From Clostridia bacterium (GTDB lineage Bacteria; Bacillota_A; Clostridia; UBA1212; UBA1255), in NCBI GenBank assembly GCA_017522515.1, contig JAFWZH010000259.1, forward strand, positions 4,767-68,766: DNA of 64,000 nucleotides. The letters run 5' to 3'. Numbering within the stretch: position 1 is the stretch's first letter; each line of letters begins with the position of its first letter. Both the position numbers and the translations under genes were made by a program. Positions 1 to 8,998 of this stretch are shown in pieces. Below the pieces are notes generated by a model that saw only the letters and a program-made list of their open reading frames with translations, was not told the DNA's origin and made no database searches.

Positions 1-834
1 AAGGCATACGAATGTACGTCTCGCTGTGTGGGAACTCATAGCTTGCCAGAGTCTTGTCCTGGTAACAATTTTTGCTGTGCCGGAATACTGGGTTTGTTCT
101 ATGATACGCATAAATCTTAGTTTGCGTGCAATCCTTTTTAGTATTTTGTTGTATGTGATGGTATATTTGGGGATATCGAATACCAAATGTGAAGACTTGC
201 TCTTGAAATGCTTGAAAAGAATATTTTTTGATACATTGTTTAATTCGACGTAGGTAAGATGGGATGTCTTCTGTGATACAAATGCGATCCTGTTTTCTTT
301 GAATTCTACTTCATCCCAATTAAATTTGATGAGATCTGAAAACCTTAAGCCTGTAAAACAAGCGAATACGAAAGAGTCTCTAACTTCTTCCGCAATCCTT
401 CCCTCATTAGATATGTCGGCTCTGTAGAATGCCTGTAATTCTTCTATTGTTAGATACACAACCTTTTTTTGAATTGTCTGTAGTCTGGGTTCTTCAATCT
501 TTCGTACTACGCCATTGACAATATAGCCTTTGTCTCCTAACCAATAAAGGAACTTTTTATAATAGATAAACCTTTTGTGGATTGTTGTATTTTTCAGCTT
601 TTCAGATATCAGAAATTCATAGAAGTCATCAATGCCTTCATGTGTTAAATAATAGTAAGACAAAACAAAATTTTTGTCCTTACCATTAGAAATCAGCCAT
701 AATCTAAATTTCATAAGACTTTTTCTTGTTGTCTCAAAGGTTTGTATTGAACTCTGTTTTAGGCCAGAGCGTTTGATACTCATATCTTGGAATGTCTCCC
801 AGAGTATCATTACATTATCTATTTTTTCGTCCAT
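1..834 (-). CDS. int: Tyrosine recombinase/integrase, 3' end beyond the window
   Basis: An uninterrupted leftward frame starts at ATG 834-832 and has no stop before the left edge, giving 278 codons of a gene that is cut off. The N-terminal ~100 residues resemble the core-binding (SAM-like) domain of Bacteroidetes phage-type integrases. Around residue 165 is CFTGLRFSDL, the box carrying the first catalytic arginine. Near residue 268 is SSHTARRTF, the HxxR box. The nucleophilic tyrosine expected about 35 residues later lies outside. The enzyme would integrate and excise the element by site-specific recombination. It sits just past the end of the mating-pore operon, separated by a terminator, so the left end of the element is probably close. 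The attachment site is not visible. Confidence 0.9.
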   Translation of the reverse strand, partial: MDEKIDNVMILWETFQDMSIKRSGLKQSSIQTFETTRKSLMKFRLWLISNGKDKNFVLSYYYLTHEGIDDFYEFLISEKLKNTTIHKRFIYYKKFLYWLGDKGYIVNGVVRKIEEPRLQTIQKKVVYLTIEELQAFYRADISNEGRIAEEVRDSFVFACFTGLRFSDLIKFNWDEVEFKENRIAFVSQKTSHLTYVELNNVSKNILFKHFKSKSSHLVFDIPKYTITYNKILKRIARKLRFMRIIEQTQYSGTAKIVTRTRLWQAMSSHTARRTFVCL

Positions 835-857
835 GTTTATATTTTTGTTTTTATAGT

Positions 858-899
858 CAACAAAAATAGTGGCAGATAATTTCTCAATCATCTACCACT
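858..899 (-). terminator. Intrinsic terminator after the TraM operon
   Basis: Read leftward, AGTGGTAGAT and ATCTGCCACT form a 10-bp stem (one G-U pair) around a 12-nt loop, followed by ATTTTTGTT. It lies 28 nt past the traM stop and just before the integrase start, so it separates the transfer operon from int. Confidence 0.75.
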
Positions 900-927
900 T
901 CCATTGCATAATCATTAAAATTTAATG

Positions 928-2139
928 CTAATTCACCTTTATTAGAATTTTATAATTGGCTGGCAAAGTAATTTTAGTTTCTTTTATTCTGTTGCTTGTA
1001 GTATTTTTTATGGTTGTCGCTGTAGTTCTGACTGCACCAACAAGTACATTTCCAACATTACCACTAGCCATACCATTGGACATTTGATTAATCCCAGAGC
1101 TGTTGTTGATAGAGTTGCTGGATGATTCTTTAGTGACGTCGTTTATTAAATTGTCAGGAACATAAAGTCCCTCAAAACCATCTTTGTCATATATTTTTCC
1201 ATGGAATGGATATATATTGTTTTTATAAGCTATATTCTCAATATATATTCCCATCCTGTTGTTTTGGAATAGAGCTCGTCCATAGATGATCGTATTTGGA
1301 GGAATAGTTGTTCCGTTTATTTCAATTTCATCTAAAATTCGCAACTGTACTTGACTTGATGTCGTTATATTTTTTTGTTCTCCATTAACAACAGCACGGA
1401 TTGCTCCTTTCTCTTGCACTGTCGTTTTTGCTTCCATGGGTTTAAATCCATTGGACTTTTTGGGTTTATCTTGAAATGTTGTGACAGTCTGAGTGTTGTT
1501 TTGCGGTAAATCTCTTTTATTTTCGTTAGCAACAAACTCATCATATCCCATTGCTATTTCTTCTGGAGTAAGTTGTCGGATAAAGCACATGTCGTCATCA
1601 ACAAGAACTCCCGTAGAGAACAATTGTTTTTTATTCTTGTAAATAATTTGTTTACGCTTTTCTTCTATTATTCGTTTGTTTTTTTCTTCATTTGTCTCGA
1701 TATGTGATGTCGACACTTTCTTTCTTACATTTCGATTTATCGTGATTTCCTTTTTTTCAGGTTCTTTAATATGAACTTCTGACTCTTGGGTGCTCTCTCC
1801 TATTTTTGCTTCAAGTTGAGCTATTCTGTTGTCAATGGTTGTTTCCTCTTGCTCCTGTATTACTGTGTCACTGAAAAAATCAAACGTGTTGAACTCCATT
1901 TGAGCATTCTGAATTTCTTGCTTTTTGTGCTCTATTGCCAATGCTTCTTGATAACTTTCTATTCTACTGTTGTCTGTTGTTTTATCCAGTTTATATTCGG
2001 GTATAGAGATTTCAGTGTTGACTTTTTCTTCAATTGGGTTTCCTCCGCCGAGATACCAAAATATACCGCATACAGATGCAAAACCGATTACGGTTGCTAT
2101 TTGTATGAATATGATTTCATTTTTTGTTTGATTATCCAT
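928..2139 (-). CDS. traM: Conjugative transposon protein TraM (VirB10-like)
   Basis: A 403-residue protein with one membrane anchor at about residues 9-30, a long polar coiled or proline/lysine-rich linker, and a C-terminal domain (about 225-403) containing IIYGRALFQNNRMGIYIENI and ending LPANYKILIKVN. This is the plan of Bacteroides TraM, which is regarded as the VirB10-like bridge between inner and outer membrane in the type IV secretion channel. It is the last gene of the pore operon, starts 4 nt after the traK stop and is followed by a terminator. The family call rests on layout, C-terminal pattern and gene order. Confidence 0.85.
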   Translation of the reverse strand: MDNQTKNEIIFIQIATVIGFASVCGIFWYLGGGNPIEEKVNTEISIPEYKLDKTTDNSRIESYQEALAIEHKKQEIQNAQMEFNTFDFFSDTVIQEQEETTIDNRIAQLEAKIGESTQESEVHIKEPEKKEITINRNVRKKVSTSHIETNEEKNKRIIEEKRKQIIYKNKKQLFSTGVLVDDDMCFIRQLTPEEIAMGYDEFVANENKRDLPQNNTQTVTTFQDKPKKSNGFKPMEAKTTVQEKGAIRAVVNGEQKNITTSSQVQLRILDEIEINGTTIPPNTIIYGRALFQNNRMGIYIENIAYKNNIYPFHGKIYDKDGFEGLYVPDNLINDVTKESSSNSINNSSGINQMSNGMASGNVGNVLVGAVRTTATTIKNTTSNRIKETKITLPANYKILIKVN

Positions 2140-2143
2140 ATTC

Positions 2144-2770
2144 TTATCTTTTACGAGGTTCTCCGATTTGTTCGTTAAGTTCTACCTTCCAATTCTCAAT
2201 CATAAGTCCATGCGGATTGTTGTCATACCTCTGTACATTTACCAGAGTCTGTGTCGTGATAAGACTGAAATAGGTAATGGATGATGTACGCATATATGAA
2301 GTCTTTCCATACATTATTGCTTTGTATGGATAACAATCTGTTTTGACTATAACAGAATCGACTCTTATGTCTCCTATCACATTACTTCCAATTAGAGATC
2401 GATAGAATCCTTTCTCCTGTTGATTTTTATAAAACTCCAGGACACTATTGTCTGCCAAGAATAAAGCTTGATTAATATTATAGTCTATAGCTTCTTGATT
2501 GGGAGTCAATGTGAAAAACAACTCATGGAATCTTTTGACGTGACTCTTAATTTCAGCTTCCCTGTTCATCTGAACATCTTGTTGAAGTGCAAGGATCAAA
2601 GATTTGCCATTGTCTAGGACATAAATTTTCTGTCTTTGTTCTTCAGCATACTGAAAACTCAAAAAAATAGCAGTGCAGCTTATCACAATACACATTAGGA
2701 TTGTAGCGAAAGTGATACCTTTGCTCAACTTGAAAGCTGATTCTATATTGATTAAACTTTTTAACTCCAT
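2144..2770 (-). CDS. traK: Conjugative transposon protein TraK (VirB8-like)
   Basis: 208 residues: a short cytoplasmic N-terminus, one membrane helix (about 20-40, TFATILMCIVISCTAIFLSF), then a periplasmic domain. The segment RQKIYVLDNGKSL and the C-terminal NNPHGLMIENWKVELNEQI are characteristic of CTnDOT TraK. VirB8-like proteins nucleate assembly of the transfer channel in the inner membrane. The gene lies 18 nt after traJ and 4 nt before traM. The usual TraL position between TraK and TraM is empty here. Confidence 0.9.
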   Translation of the reverse strand: MELKSLINIESAFKLSKGITFATILMCIVISCTAIFLSFQYAEEQRQKIYVLDNGKSLILALQQDVQMNREAEIKSHVKRFHELFFTLTPNQEAIDYNINQALFLADNSVLEFYKNQQEKGFYRSLIGSNVIGDIRVDSVIVKTDCYPYKAIMYGKTSYMRTSSITYFSLITTQTLVNVQRYDNNPHGLMIENWKVELNEQIGEPRKR

Positions 2771-2788
2771 ATTCTTTTTCCTTTATTG

Positions 2789-3835
2789 TTAGTTGCCACT
2801 TTTCCCTTTTGCAGTCTGAACGATTTTTTTGACTGCATCAGTACTTGCATTAACTGGAACAGCAAAAGCTTTTCCGAGCATTGTAATACTTGTCATTGCT
2901 GTGCCAGTCATAAATTCGCCACCTGCACTAGAAATAATAGAAGATGCAAGTGTTGGAATTGATAGATACATACATCCAATCACAATTGATAGAACTACAC
3001 CAGCGAAACATTGGAATCCATCTACACTTGCCACACTGTAAGAACCTGCAATATATGCATTATTGTAAAATTCGATTTGTTTGTCGAGAAATGACTCAGT
3101 GCAACAGTTCTGAATCAATTCTAAAACATATGAAATCGGAACCCATAGAGACGCATGGATATATCGTCCAAACCAGTGTTTTAGATTGTCATGAAAATAT
3201 GGGAACATGCTAAGAGCAAAAGCAAAAGGTGCAAAAATGTATAATATTATCTTATAAAGTGAGGAGATCATAATAATAATCAGTTTGGCTACAGCCATAA
3301 ATATGTCAGCGACACATTCGAGTCCATACCATACCAGTTCTGTTAGTTGAGTCCCAATATCTTTGCCAGTAAAAAAAGAAAATATGTTCCCAATGCCAGA
3401 AGATGCTTCTTGTGGATCTTGCTGAATTACTTGTTCTCTTGCCAAAACTTTTATAGTTTCCAAAGTCTCTCTCTTCTGTGTGATCTTTTTTTGTTGATCC
3501 TGATGACAACTTTCGGTTATGGCGATAAGAGGTTCTTCGATCACAAAATCTATAGCCGGGCAAACTAACTTGCCAGACAGAGTTATAAGTATGAGAATTC
3601 CAACAGGTCGAGATAACTTCCACAGATCTATTTTTTCTTGACCTCCACTTGCAAAGATTTTTGTTAATATAGAACCGATATAAACGACAGCTCCAATACC
3701 ACAGATCACTTGGCTAACAATGATAAAAGATGCGAGATAATTGTCCGTGACCTTTTGTATTATATCGTGTACGGAATCCTTAAATGGACTTTCTATATAA
3801 GCATCCAGTGTGCTTTGTAATGACAATAAAACCAT
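2789..3835 (-). CDS. traJ: Conjugative transposon protein TraJ (VirB6-like)
   Basis: A polytopic inner-membrane protein of 348 residues with hydrophobic segments near residues 33-60, 75-95, 170-215 and 275-305. The stretch LYIFAPFAFALSMFPYFHDN, followed by an aromatic helix (WFGRYIHASLWVPISYV), matches the conserved core of Bacteroides TraJ and VirB6-type channel proteins. It starts 2 nt after traI and is co-transcribed with the rest of the pore genes. The role as a channel subunit is inferred from the family. Confidence 0.9.
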   Translation of the reverse strand: MVLLSLQSTLDAYIESPFKDSVHDIIQKVTDNYLASFIIVSQVICGIGAVVYIGSILTKIFASGGQEKIDLWKLSRPVGILILITLSGKLVCPAIDFVIEEPLIAITESCHQDQQKKITQKRETLETIKVLAREQVIQQDPQEASSGIGNIFSFFTGKDIGTQLTELVWYGLECVADIFMAVAKLIIIMISSLYKIILYIFAPFAFALSMFPYFHDNLKHWFGRYIHASLWVPISYVLELIQNCCTESFLDKQIEFYNNAYIAGSYSVASVDGFQCFAGVVLSIVIGCMYLSIPTLASSIISSAGGEFMTGTAMTSITMLGKAFAVPVNASTDAVKKIVQTAKGKSGN

Positions 3836-3837
3836 AA

Positions 3838-4497
3838 TTACCAGTTGATTTTTTTAGTTGATTTTTTTGCTTCTTTTTTATTGTTATGATAAACTCCATA
3901 GATTGAAAAGGCGTTTCTTTGTAGATTGCGAGTTTCCCTATCGATGTCAATCTGTTTTACTCTTAGAACCATCATGTTCAAACTCGCAATGGTTGAAGTT
4001 ATCTGATATTCATAGCGAGTAATTTCATTGTAGCGTTCATGTTCGCTCATTTCACTTTTTTCAGGATGTTCTATTAATTCTTTGATTTGTTTGACATCAT
4101 CAATGAGATTGTTTACCTTTTTGGTCGCAGACAGAGCAAGCGATGTTTTCTGGCTTGCTGTAAGATATCTGGATTTAGTTATTACTTCAGCTCCATAGCG
4201 AAGCAAAATCATCGCATTTTTAGATTCCTGTAACAATTCAACAAATCGGGCTGACATTTTGATTCTGTCAGAAACTTTTGTCACTTTATTTTTGATGCTG
4301 TCCATTCGTGCCACTTGGGATCGCATTCTGTCTGCTTGTTCAAGTAATTGTTCCAGATTGCTAAGAGCATTTTCAGCATCGGCTGACATGGCAGCTACAC
4401 GTTGTCCGAATGCGGACGCATCTACAACTGTTACAGGTTGCCCGAACAAGTGAATCGACAACAGTAATGTGATGATTAATGTGAATGTCCTTGTCAT
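3838..4497 (-). CDS. traI: TraI-like periplasmic protein (DUF4141, VirB5-like position)
   Basis: 219 residues with a signal peptide (residues 1-19, LIITLLLSIHLFGQ) and a mostly helical, charged body with two long heptad-rich stretches (about 35-110 and 120-190). Length, signal peptide, helix pattern and position directly between TraG and TraJ fit Bacteroides TraI (DUF4141). That protein is sometimes compared with VirB5 minor pilins. Its start codon abuts the traG stop, which suggests translational coupling. Confidence 0.8.
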   Translation of the reverse strand: MTRTFTLIITLLLSIHLFGQPVTVVDASAFGQRVAAMSADAENALSNLEQLLEQADRMRSQVARMDSIKNKVTKVSDRIKMSARFVELLQESKNAMILLRYGAEVITKSRYLTASQKTSLALSATKKVNNLIDDVKQIKELIEHPEKSEMSEHERYNEITRYEYQITSTIASLNMMVLRVKQIDIDRETRNLQRNAFSIYGVYHNNKKEAKKSTKKINW

Positions 4498-7026
4498 TTA
4501 TTTTCTCTTTTTTTGTTTGACATATAATTCTATAGCTTGAGCCATAGAACAATTTTTCTCTTTTTTTATGTTGAAGAGAGTTGCCTTCTCTGGTCGTTCT
4601 GTTGTATATGCCATATACTCTTCAGCACTTACTTCGGTGGCAAATACTTGACTTTTTTTCTTGACAGAAATAAAAACTTCTTTATATCTGTTTCTGTTAT
4701 TGAAGTCAAGTTTTTTATTGACTGATAAAAGAGAAGCGATTTCATCCGCATTCAAACCAAGAGCTTCTTGTATGGGTCGCATGTTCTCTTTATAGCCAGA
4801 AAAGTCTAGCAATATTTTGGTGTCTGCTTGACTTATACACACGTCTTGTACTATTTTGTTTCCAACGAGATCCTTGACTTCCTGTGTCACAACGGCTATT
4901 TCGCCAAAGAATTTACGTACGGTCTTAAATAGATATTTGACAAACTCTGCAAGATTTTCTTTAGATAATGCTTGCCAGGCCTCTTCTATCAATATGAACT
5001 TACGTATGTTATTATTGTTAAGCTTACGCATTTTTTCAATGAAAGTATCCATTATGATGAGAGCCACGATTGGGAAAAGAGTTTTGTTATCTTTTATATT
5101 GTCTAATTCGAAGACAATAAACCTGTCATCTAATAGATTCAATTCTTTATCACTGTTAAGAAGAAAATCGTAATTACCTCCTTTGTAATACGGTTGAAGA
5201 TTATGAAGTAAATTACCTATGTTAAATTCAGAGTCATCAACCTTATCTTTTTGTGTAGCGAGAAATTCTCGAAAATCATTATCAAGATATTCATAATAAG
5301 AATTAAGATTCGCTTTGATTGATCCAGACAGAATGAGGTCGATATAATTGTTTATCGACATCTTGAGAAAAGTAAACTCAGTTTGAGAGATTTTTTCATC
5401 TCCTTTCCATAACAAGGAGATGAGACTGACAAGTGTTCCTATTTTTTCTTCTGAATAAACATTGTCAGAAACAAAAAATGGATTGAACTGTATAGGGTCA
5501 TCTTCTTTATATGTAAAATATGTTCCGTCTTTGCCGTTGGATTCTTCTTTTATCAGATTAGATAATCCTTGATATGAGTTTCCGACGTCGACAATGACAT
5601 TGTGAGTATTCATTTCATAGTATTGCATCAACATATTATTGATAAAAAAAGACTTGCCTGAGCCACTTGGCCCAACTATAATTTTATTGCGATTGCTTAT
5701 CCAACTATTTTTCATTGGCATGTCATCCAGATCTACTTTAATAGGTATTCCAAAAATACGGTCGCATAGATTTATATGGAAGGCTTCTTTGCCTACCCAG
5801 TCTTTATAGTTCGTGTCTGTGATAATGAAATCACATCCATTATTGACAAAAGTGATATAAGTGTCTTCCATTGGATAATAACTTTCCGCTCCTGCTATTC
5901 CACCCCAGAAAATTTGAGGGGCTATATCAGACACTCGTACTTGTTTACAGTCCAATTGAATGAATTCTCTTTCTATTTTTGTATTCTTTTTTTCAAGTTC
6001 TTTAGCATTCCTATCCCATGTGATGATATTGAATGCACATCTACAGATTCGTTCTTTGGTTTCTGCTTCATGATCAATGAATTCGTCAGTTCTTTTTTTG
6101 GTAACTTCATTTATTTTGCTTAAAGAAGATGCTGATCCCAAAAGATTGCTTTTTCTTGTTAAGTCTTTTATTACATCTATATTATCTTCTAAAAAGAAAT
6201 ATTGATTATAGATGTGTTCAAAGCCAAGTCTTTCGGCAAGAGGAGACACGTAAGAATTACAGACGTAATAAGGTGGTGTACTGTAAGTTACATTTCTACT
6301 GTGGGTTGCGGTATGCATTGGCAGTTGTTCACTCTCTGCTAAAGTGTGTATGGACACGATTTTGTTGCCGATTATTAAATCTCCATCTTCTGTATGAATG
6401 TCATTCAGAGTAATGAAATTCTCTTGACTAAAAGACAGGTTGGTGTAAAGGTCAAGAAGCCCAAACTTACACGGATGTTTCGTTCCGACTAAGTCTGATG
6501 TCGTAAGTTTTTTGTATGAGACACAAATATTTTTTTCTTCATCGGACAATAACTTGAATCCTGCCATTGCCAATTCCACAGCTTTGAAAAATGCTATTTG
6601 TTCATTTTGATCAAAATTTTCTTGCGGAATAAGAGTCTTGCATAGTGGACTCTTGCGAGCTGTAATGTTTTTGAATGTGTCTTTCGTGCTTTTTGTAAAG
6701 AATAAATAGCACTTGTGCTTAAGGAAGTGCCTTCCATTAAAATGATTTGCAAAAGCTTTCTGAAGGAATGTTTCTTGTTTCCCTTCATATTTGTATTCTG
6801 CATCATAATAGATGTCTTGTTTATGTACGATTGTATATGCAGGTAAGTCTTTGATACAATTTACCCAGTCTGAATGATTTTTCTCATAATCCAATTCTCC
6901 TAAAGTCCAAATTTCAGGAAGGTGGATTTCATATCCTACAGTCAAGTCTCCGTTTTTACTAATAAGAATTCCATCTTCTATTTTGTATATCGGACAGACA
7001 TCATCTATTTTAATTATTCTACTCAT
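4498..7026 (-). CDS. traG: Conjugation ATPase TraG (VirB4-like)
   Basis: 842 residues, the usual length for the family. The N-terminal half is the TraG/VirB4 domain. Walker A is IIVGPSGSGKSFFINN near residue 450 and Walker B is FILIEEAWQAL near residue 678. This motor sits at the base of the type IV secretion channel and powers assembly and DNA transfer. It overlaps traF by 4 nt and abuts traI. No frameshift or missing catalytic residue is visible. Confidence 0.95.
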   Translation of the reverse strand: MSRIIKIDDVCPIYKIEDGILISKNGDLTVGYEIHLPEIWTLGELDYEKNHSDWVNCIKDLPAYTIVHKQDIYYDAEYKYEGKQETFLQKAFANHFNGRHFLKHKCYLFFTKSTKDTFKNITARKSPLCKTLIPQENFDQNEQIAFFKAVELAMAGFKLLSDEEKNICVSYKKLTTSDLVGTKHPCKFGLLDLYTNLSFSQENFITLNDIHTEDGDLIIGNKIVSIHTLAESEQLPMHTATHSRNVTYSTPPYYVCNSYVSPLAERLGFEHIYNQYFFLEDNIDVIKDLTRKSNLLGSASSLSKINEVTKKRTDEFIDHEAETKERICRCAFNIITWDRNAKELEKKNTKIEREFIQLDCKQVRVSDIAPQIFWGGIAGAESYYPMEDTYITFVNNGCDFIITDTNYKDWVGKEAFHINLCDRIFGIPIKVDLDDMPMKNSWISNRNKIIVGPSGSGKSFFINNMLMQYYEMNTHNVIVDVGNSYQGLSNLIKEESNGKDGTYFTYKEDDPIQFNPFFVSDNVYSEEKIGTLVSLISLLWKGDEKISQTEFTFLKMSINNYIDLILSGSIKANLNSYYEYLDNDFREFLATQKDKVDDSEFNIGNLLHNLQPYYKGGNYDFLLNSDKELNLLDDRFIVFELDNIKDNKTLFPIVALIIMDTFIEKMRKLNNNNIRKFILIEEAWQALSKENLAEFVKYLFKTVRKFFGEIAVVTQEVKDLVGNKIVQDVCISQADTKILLDFSGYKENMRPIQEALGLNADEIASLLSVNKKLDFNNRNRYKEVFISVKKKSQVFATEVSAEEYMAYTTERPEKATLFNIKKEKNCSMAQAIELYVKQKKRK

Positions 7027-7334
7027 TGTTTGTCATACATTATAATGTCCTGAAAAGCAGATTTGTAAAAAACACCTCTGGGTAATTTTTTATTGGCGAG
7101 GAACTTACTGAATCCATTAGCTCCAAATTTTTTGTTGAAGGCAAAAGAAATATAGATATCTGCAATTAAAATAGGAATGCAGACGCAAAGGGCAAGTATA
7201 ATACTGAACATTTGTAAAATGATGAACAATATGAAACTCCCAAAAAAGATTGAGAGTCCCAATATTGCCCATCGCATCTGAAGCCCCCCAAAAATAGGGT
7301 ACTTGCCTACTCCAATACTTGAGATGTGGAACAT
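7023..7334 (-). CDS. traF: Conjugative transposon protein TraF (DUF4133)
   Basis: 103 residues: a short N-terminus with GVGKYPIFGGLQMRWAI, two adjacent membrane helices (about 25-45 and 47-70), then a basic tail (FGANGFSKFLANKKLPRGV). This matches TraF of CTnDOT-type elements, a small inner-membrane channel component related to the VirB3 group. It ends inside the traG start (4-nt overlap) and follows traE by 10 nt. Confidence 0.88.
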   Translation of the reverse strand: MFHISSIGVGKYPIFGGLQMRWAILGLSIFFGSFILFIILQMFSIILALCVCIPILIADIYISFAFNKKFGANGFSKFLANKKLPRGVFYKSAFQDIIMYDKQ

Positions 7335-7344
7335 CAGAATAAAA

Positions 7345-7668
7345 TTAGAAGAATAGAACTTTAACCAAAGTACTTAGTGCGGTAAGTATCAAAACTCCTC
7401 CAATCCATCCAGTCAGAGCTTTGTTGGCATCTTGCTCATTTGCAAGGTGCTTTTTTACGACAGATAGAATTCCATAGATGGAAGCTAGTCCACAGATTAC
7501 CTGCACCAAAGTCAAAAGTCCTTTGCCAAAAGTCTTCAGTGTTGCTGTTGTTTCTGTGATTTGTGTATTAATAGCAGATGCATCAAGATCTGCAAACGAA
7601 TTTGTTGCAATACATAAGAATAATGCAACCATGCTCCATTTTAAAGAGCTGTTCTTTTTTCTGTTCAT
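7345..7668 (-). CDS. traE: Conjugative transposon protein TraE (DUF4134)
   Basis: 107 residues with a signal peptide (about 1-27, ending ATNSFADLDA) and two hydrophobic helices (about 48-68 and 85-107), the layout of Bacteroides TraE. The family is compared with VirB2-type pilins because of its cleaved signal and paired helices. It heads the core TraE-F-G series and starts 25 nt after the 45-residue peptide gene. Confidence 0.88.
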   Translation of the reverse strand: MNRKKNSSLKWSMVALFLCIATNSFADLDASAINTQITETTATLKTFGKGLLTLVQVICGLASIYGILSVVKKHLANEQDANKALTGWIGGVLILTALSTLVKVLFF

Positions 7669-7693
7669 ATTTGTTTTATTATATAGGTTATTA

Positions 7694-7831
7694 TTATTTT
7701 TCTAGTGTTTTGATGCAAAATGCGACTAAGCACATTATTGCAAAAAGAACAAGAAAGAAAATTCCATATTGTGGAAATACTGCATTCAAGAAAGAGAATG
7801 CGATCGTTACTAATATCAATATTTTTTTCAT
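7694..7831 (-). CDS. Small membrane peptide (45 aa) in the tra operon
   Basis: A short leftward frame runs from ATG 7831 to TAA 7694, between the 169-residue acidic protein and traE. It encodes two closely spaced hydrophobic stretches (ILILVTIAFSFLNAVF and YGIFFLVLFAIMCLVAFCI) with lysines at both ends. It begins 11 nt after the preceding stop and ends 25 nt before traE, exactly as a real operon gene would. No family is recognised. It could assist TraE/TraF membrane assembly, but that is only a guess from position. Confidence 0.6.
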   Translation of the reverse strand: MKKILILVTIAFSFLNAVFPQYGIFFLVLFAIMCLVAFCIKTLEK

Positions 7832-7842
7832 GTCTTATTGAT

Positions 7843-8352
7843 TTAGTTCCAATTATAACTATTGCCTATTGTCTCATATTCTTCTAAATCCATTATGTTT
7901 GATTGTGTAGAAGTCAGAACTTCTTCTTGTATAGGTTCAATAGGAATGGTTTCTTCTTTATTGTCATCATCAGGTTCTTCAGAAGGTAATTCAACATCAA
8001 TTGTCACATTTTCAAAATCTATGGACATATTATTATCACATACAACTTCTGATTGTGCGGTCAAGTCGTCAGCCAATTGAAATAACTCTTTTTCAGATTC
8101 TGATGATATCATATCAGGAATGTCATCGTAATTGAAGTTGTCGTCAAATGTCGCATTTTCTGGCTCTACTACTGAATATTCAGATTGTGTGGATTCTTCG
8201 TTCGCAAGATCATTTTTGGTTATATAAGTGTCTTTTGTTTCTTTGTTGCTTTTCCTTATACATTTATAAGAAAAGAATCCATCAATAGCTAAAGCTAATG
8301 GCATTGATACGCAAAGGAAATTATTCCAGGATATATTCTCTATTCCAAACAT
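7843..8352 (-). CDS. Acidic single-pass membrane protein, first gene of the pore operon
   Basis: 169 residues with one short hydrophobic segment near the N-terminus (about 9-26, WNNFLCVSMPLALAIDGFFSY), a basic stop-transfer patch (KCIRKSNK), then a ~125-residue strongly acidic, low-complexity tail rich in Asp, Glu, Ser and Thr. It is not recognised as a named Tra protein, although it occupies the TraC/TraD position. The gene has its own promoter (-7 box 8402-8409), a leader hairpin and the shared 14-nt leader motif. The tail would be cytoplasmic if the short N-terminus is outside. Confidence 0.75.
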   Translation of the reverse strand: MFGIENISWNNFLCVSMPLALAIDGFFSYKCIRKSNKETKDTYITKNDLANEESTQSEYSVVEPENATFDDNFNYDDIPDMISSESEKELFQLADDLTAQSEVVCDNNMSIDFENVTIDVELPSEEPDDDNKEETIPIEPIQEEVLTSTQSNIMDLEEYETIGNSYNWN

Positions 8353-8363
8353 TTATTTCTATT

Positions 8364-8409
8364 TTAATGAATTATGCATTTTGTTCTCTTGAAGAACGAT
8401 ACAAAAATA
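8364..8409 (-). promoter_or_regulatory. Promoter and leader of the pore operon, with motif GCATAATTCATTAA
   Basis: Read leftward: -7 box TATTTTTG (8409-8402), a small hairpin with arms GTTCT (8397-8393) and AGAAC (8387-8383), then the 14-nt motif GCATAATTCATTAA (8377-8364), 11 nt before the start codon. No convincing -33 box was seen. The same motif at the same distance occurs before three other operons. Confidence 0.65.
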
Positions 8410-8449
8410 CAAAAACTTAATTATTGTTGTTATAATAATCTGTTTTTTT

Positions 8450-8486
8450 TTAAGAAAGAACCGACTTCATATCACAAGAAGACGGT
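8450..8486 (-). terminator. Terminator of the ParA-like operon
   Basis: Read leftward, AGAACCGTCTTC and GAAGTCGGTTCT pair around a ~9-nt loop (one T-T mismatch), followed by TTCTTAAAAA. It closes the leftward operon that ends with the 58-residue frame and lies upstream of the pore-operon promoter. The T-run is weak. Confidence 0.55.
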
Positions 8487-8523
8487 TCTAAAATCAAAAA
8501 TGATATTGTATTGATACATAGTT

Positions 8524-8700
8524 TTATATATAGTTCCAAGTCAATGTTGTGTTCAGTCCATAAAAGAACATTTTGAAAAGTGATCGTGTCCAATTAAGGA
8601 ATGCACAACCTCGAATTAACCTGGCTTTCCTAAGAATAGCACGGTGTAAAACAAATTTCCGATAGGAATCGTAGGGATGTGTATTTGCGTAAATCTTCAT
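8524..8700 (-). CDS. Small basic protein (58 aa), hypothetical
   Basis: A leftward frame from ATG 8700 to TAA 8524 starts 15 nt after the preceding stop in the same direction. The product has a basic N-terminal half (SYRKFVLHRAILRKARLIRG), a central aromatic stretch (FLNWTRSLFKMFFYGLN) and no acidic residue after Asp11. It fills most of the otherwise empty 8353-8715 gap, and a terminator follows. No family is recognised. The charge suggests contact with nucleic acid or membrane, which is only inference. Confidence 0.45.
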   Translation of the reverse strand: MKIYANTHPYDSYRKFVLHRAILRKARLIRGCAFLNWTRSLFKMFFYGLNTTLTWNYI

Positions 8701-8715
8701 ATTTAATGTAAGATA

Positions 8716-8994
8716 TTATAGCCAAAAATTTTTGGCCATAAGTTCGTTGACTCTATCTTTATTCTGTTCAAGATAAAGATTTAAAATATTATGCACGATA
8801 TCAGCCACACCCATCTTTTTTGTTGACATTAATTTAGATAAAGTGTGTATTTTGTTTAAGTCCAAAGAATAAAGTTTTATGGATTGTTTATCAAGGTTCA
8901 GTGAATCTTGATTTTTACAAGTAAAAACTTCGTCGAAAGAAGAAATGTGTTCGATATCTTCTTTTCCTATTTGTTGGGACTTCTTTTGTGTCAT
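8716..8994 (-). CDS. Ribbon-helix-helix-like protein, DUF3408/TraB-like, second copy
   Basis: 92 residues. The C-terminal ~60 residues (NLDKQSIKLYSLDLNKIHTL, then a helix with VADIVHNILNLYLEQNKDRV) follow a strand-helix-helix pattern and closely resemble the C-terminus of the neighbouring 165-residue protein, so the two are paralogues. DUF3408 proteins (TraB of CTnDOT) usually lie next to a TraA/ParA ATPase, as here. A DNA-binding partner role for ParA, like ParG or ParR, is inferred. The gene starts 4 nt after the upstream stop. Confidence 0.7.
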   Translation of the reverse strand: MTQKKSQQIGKEDIEHISSFDEVFTCKNQDSLNLDKQSIKLYSLDLNKIHTLSKLMSTKKMGVADIVHNILNLYLEQNKDRVNELMAKNFWL

Positions 8995-8998
8995 CTTT

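Noticed and set aside
1786..2178. 130-codon rightward frame inside traM/traK
   Set aside because: Antisense to two clear transfer genes, hydrophobic only because it mirrors charged coding sequence.
3306..3623. 105-codon leftward frame inside traJ in another frame
   Set aside because: It lies in an alternative frame of a well-supported membrane protein, with no family resemblance.
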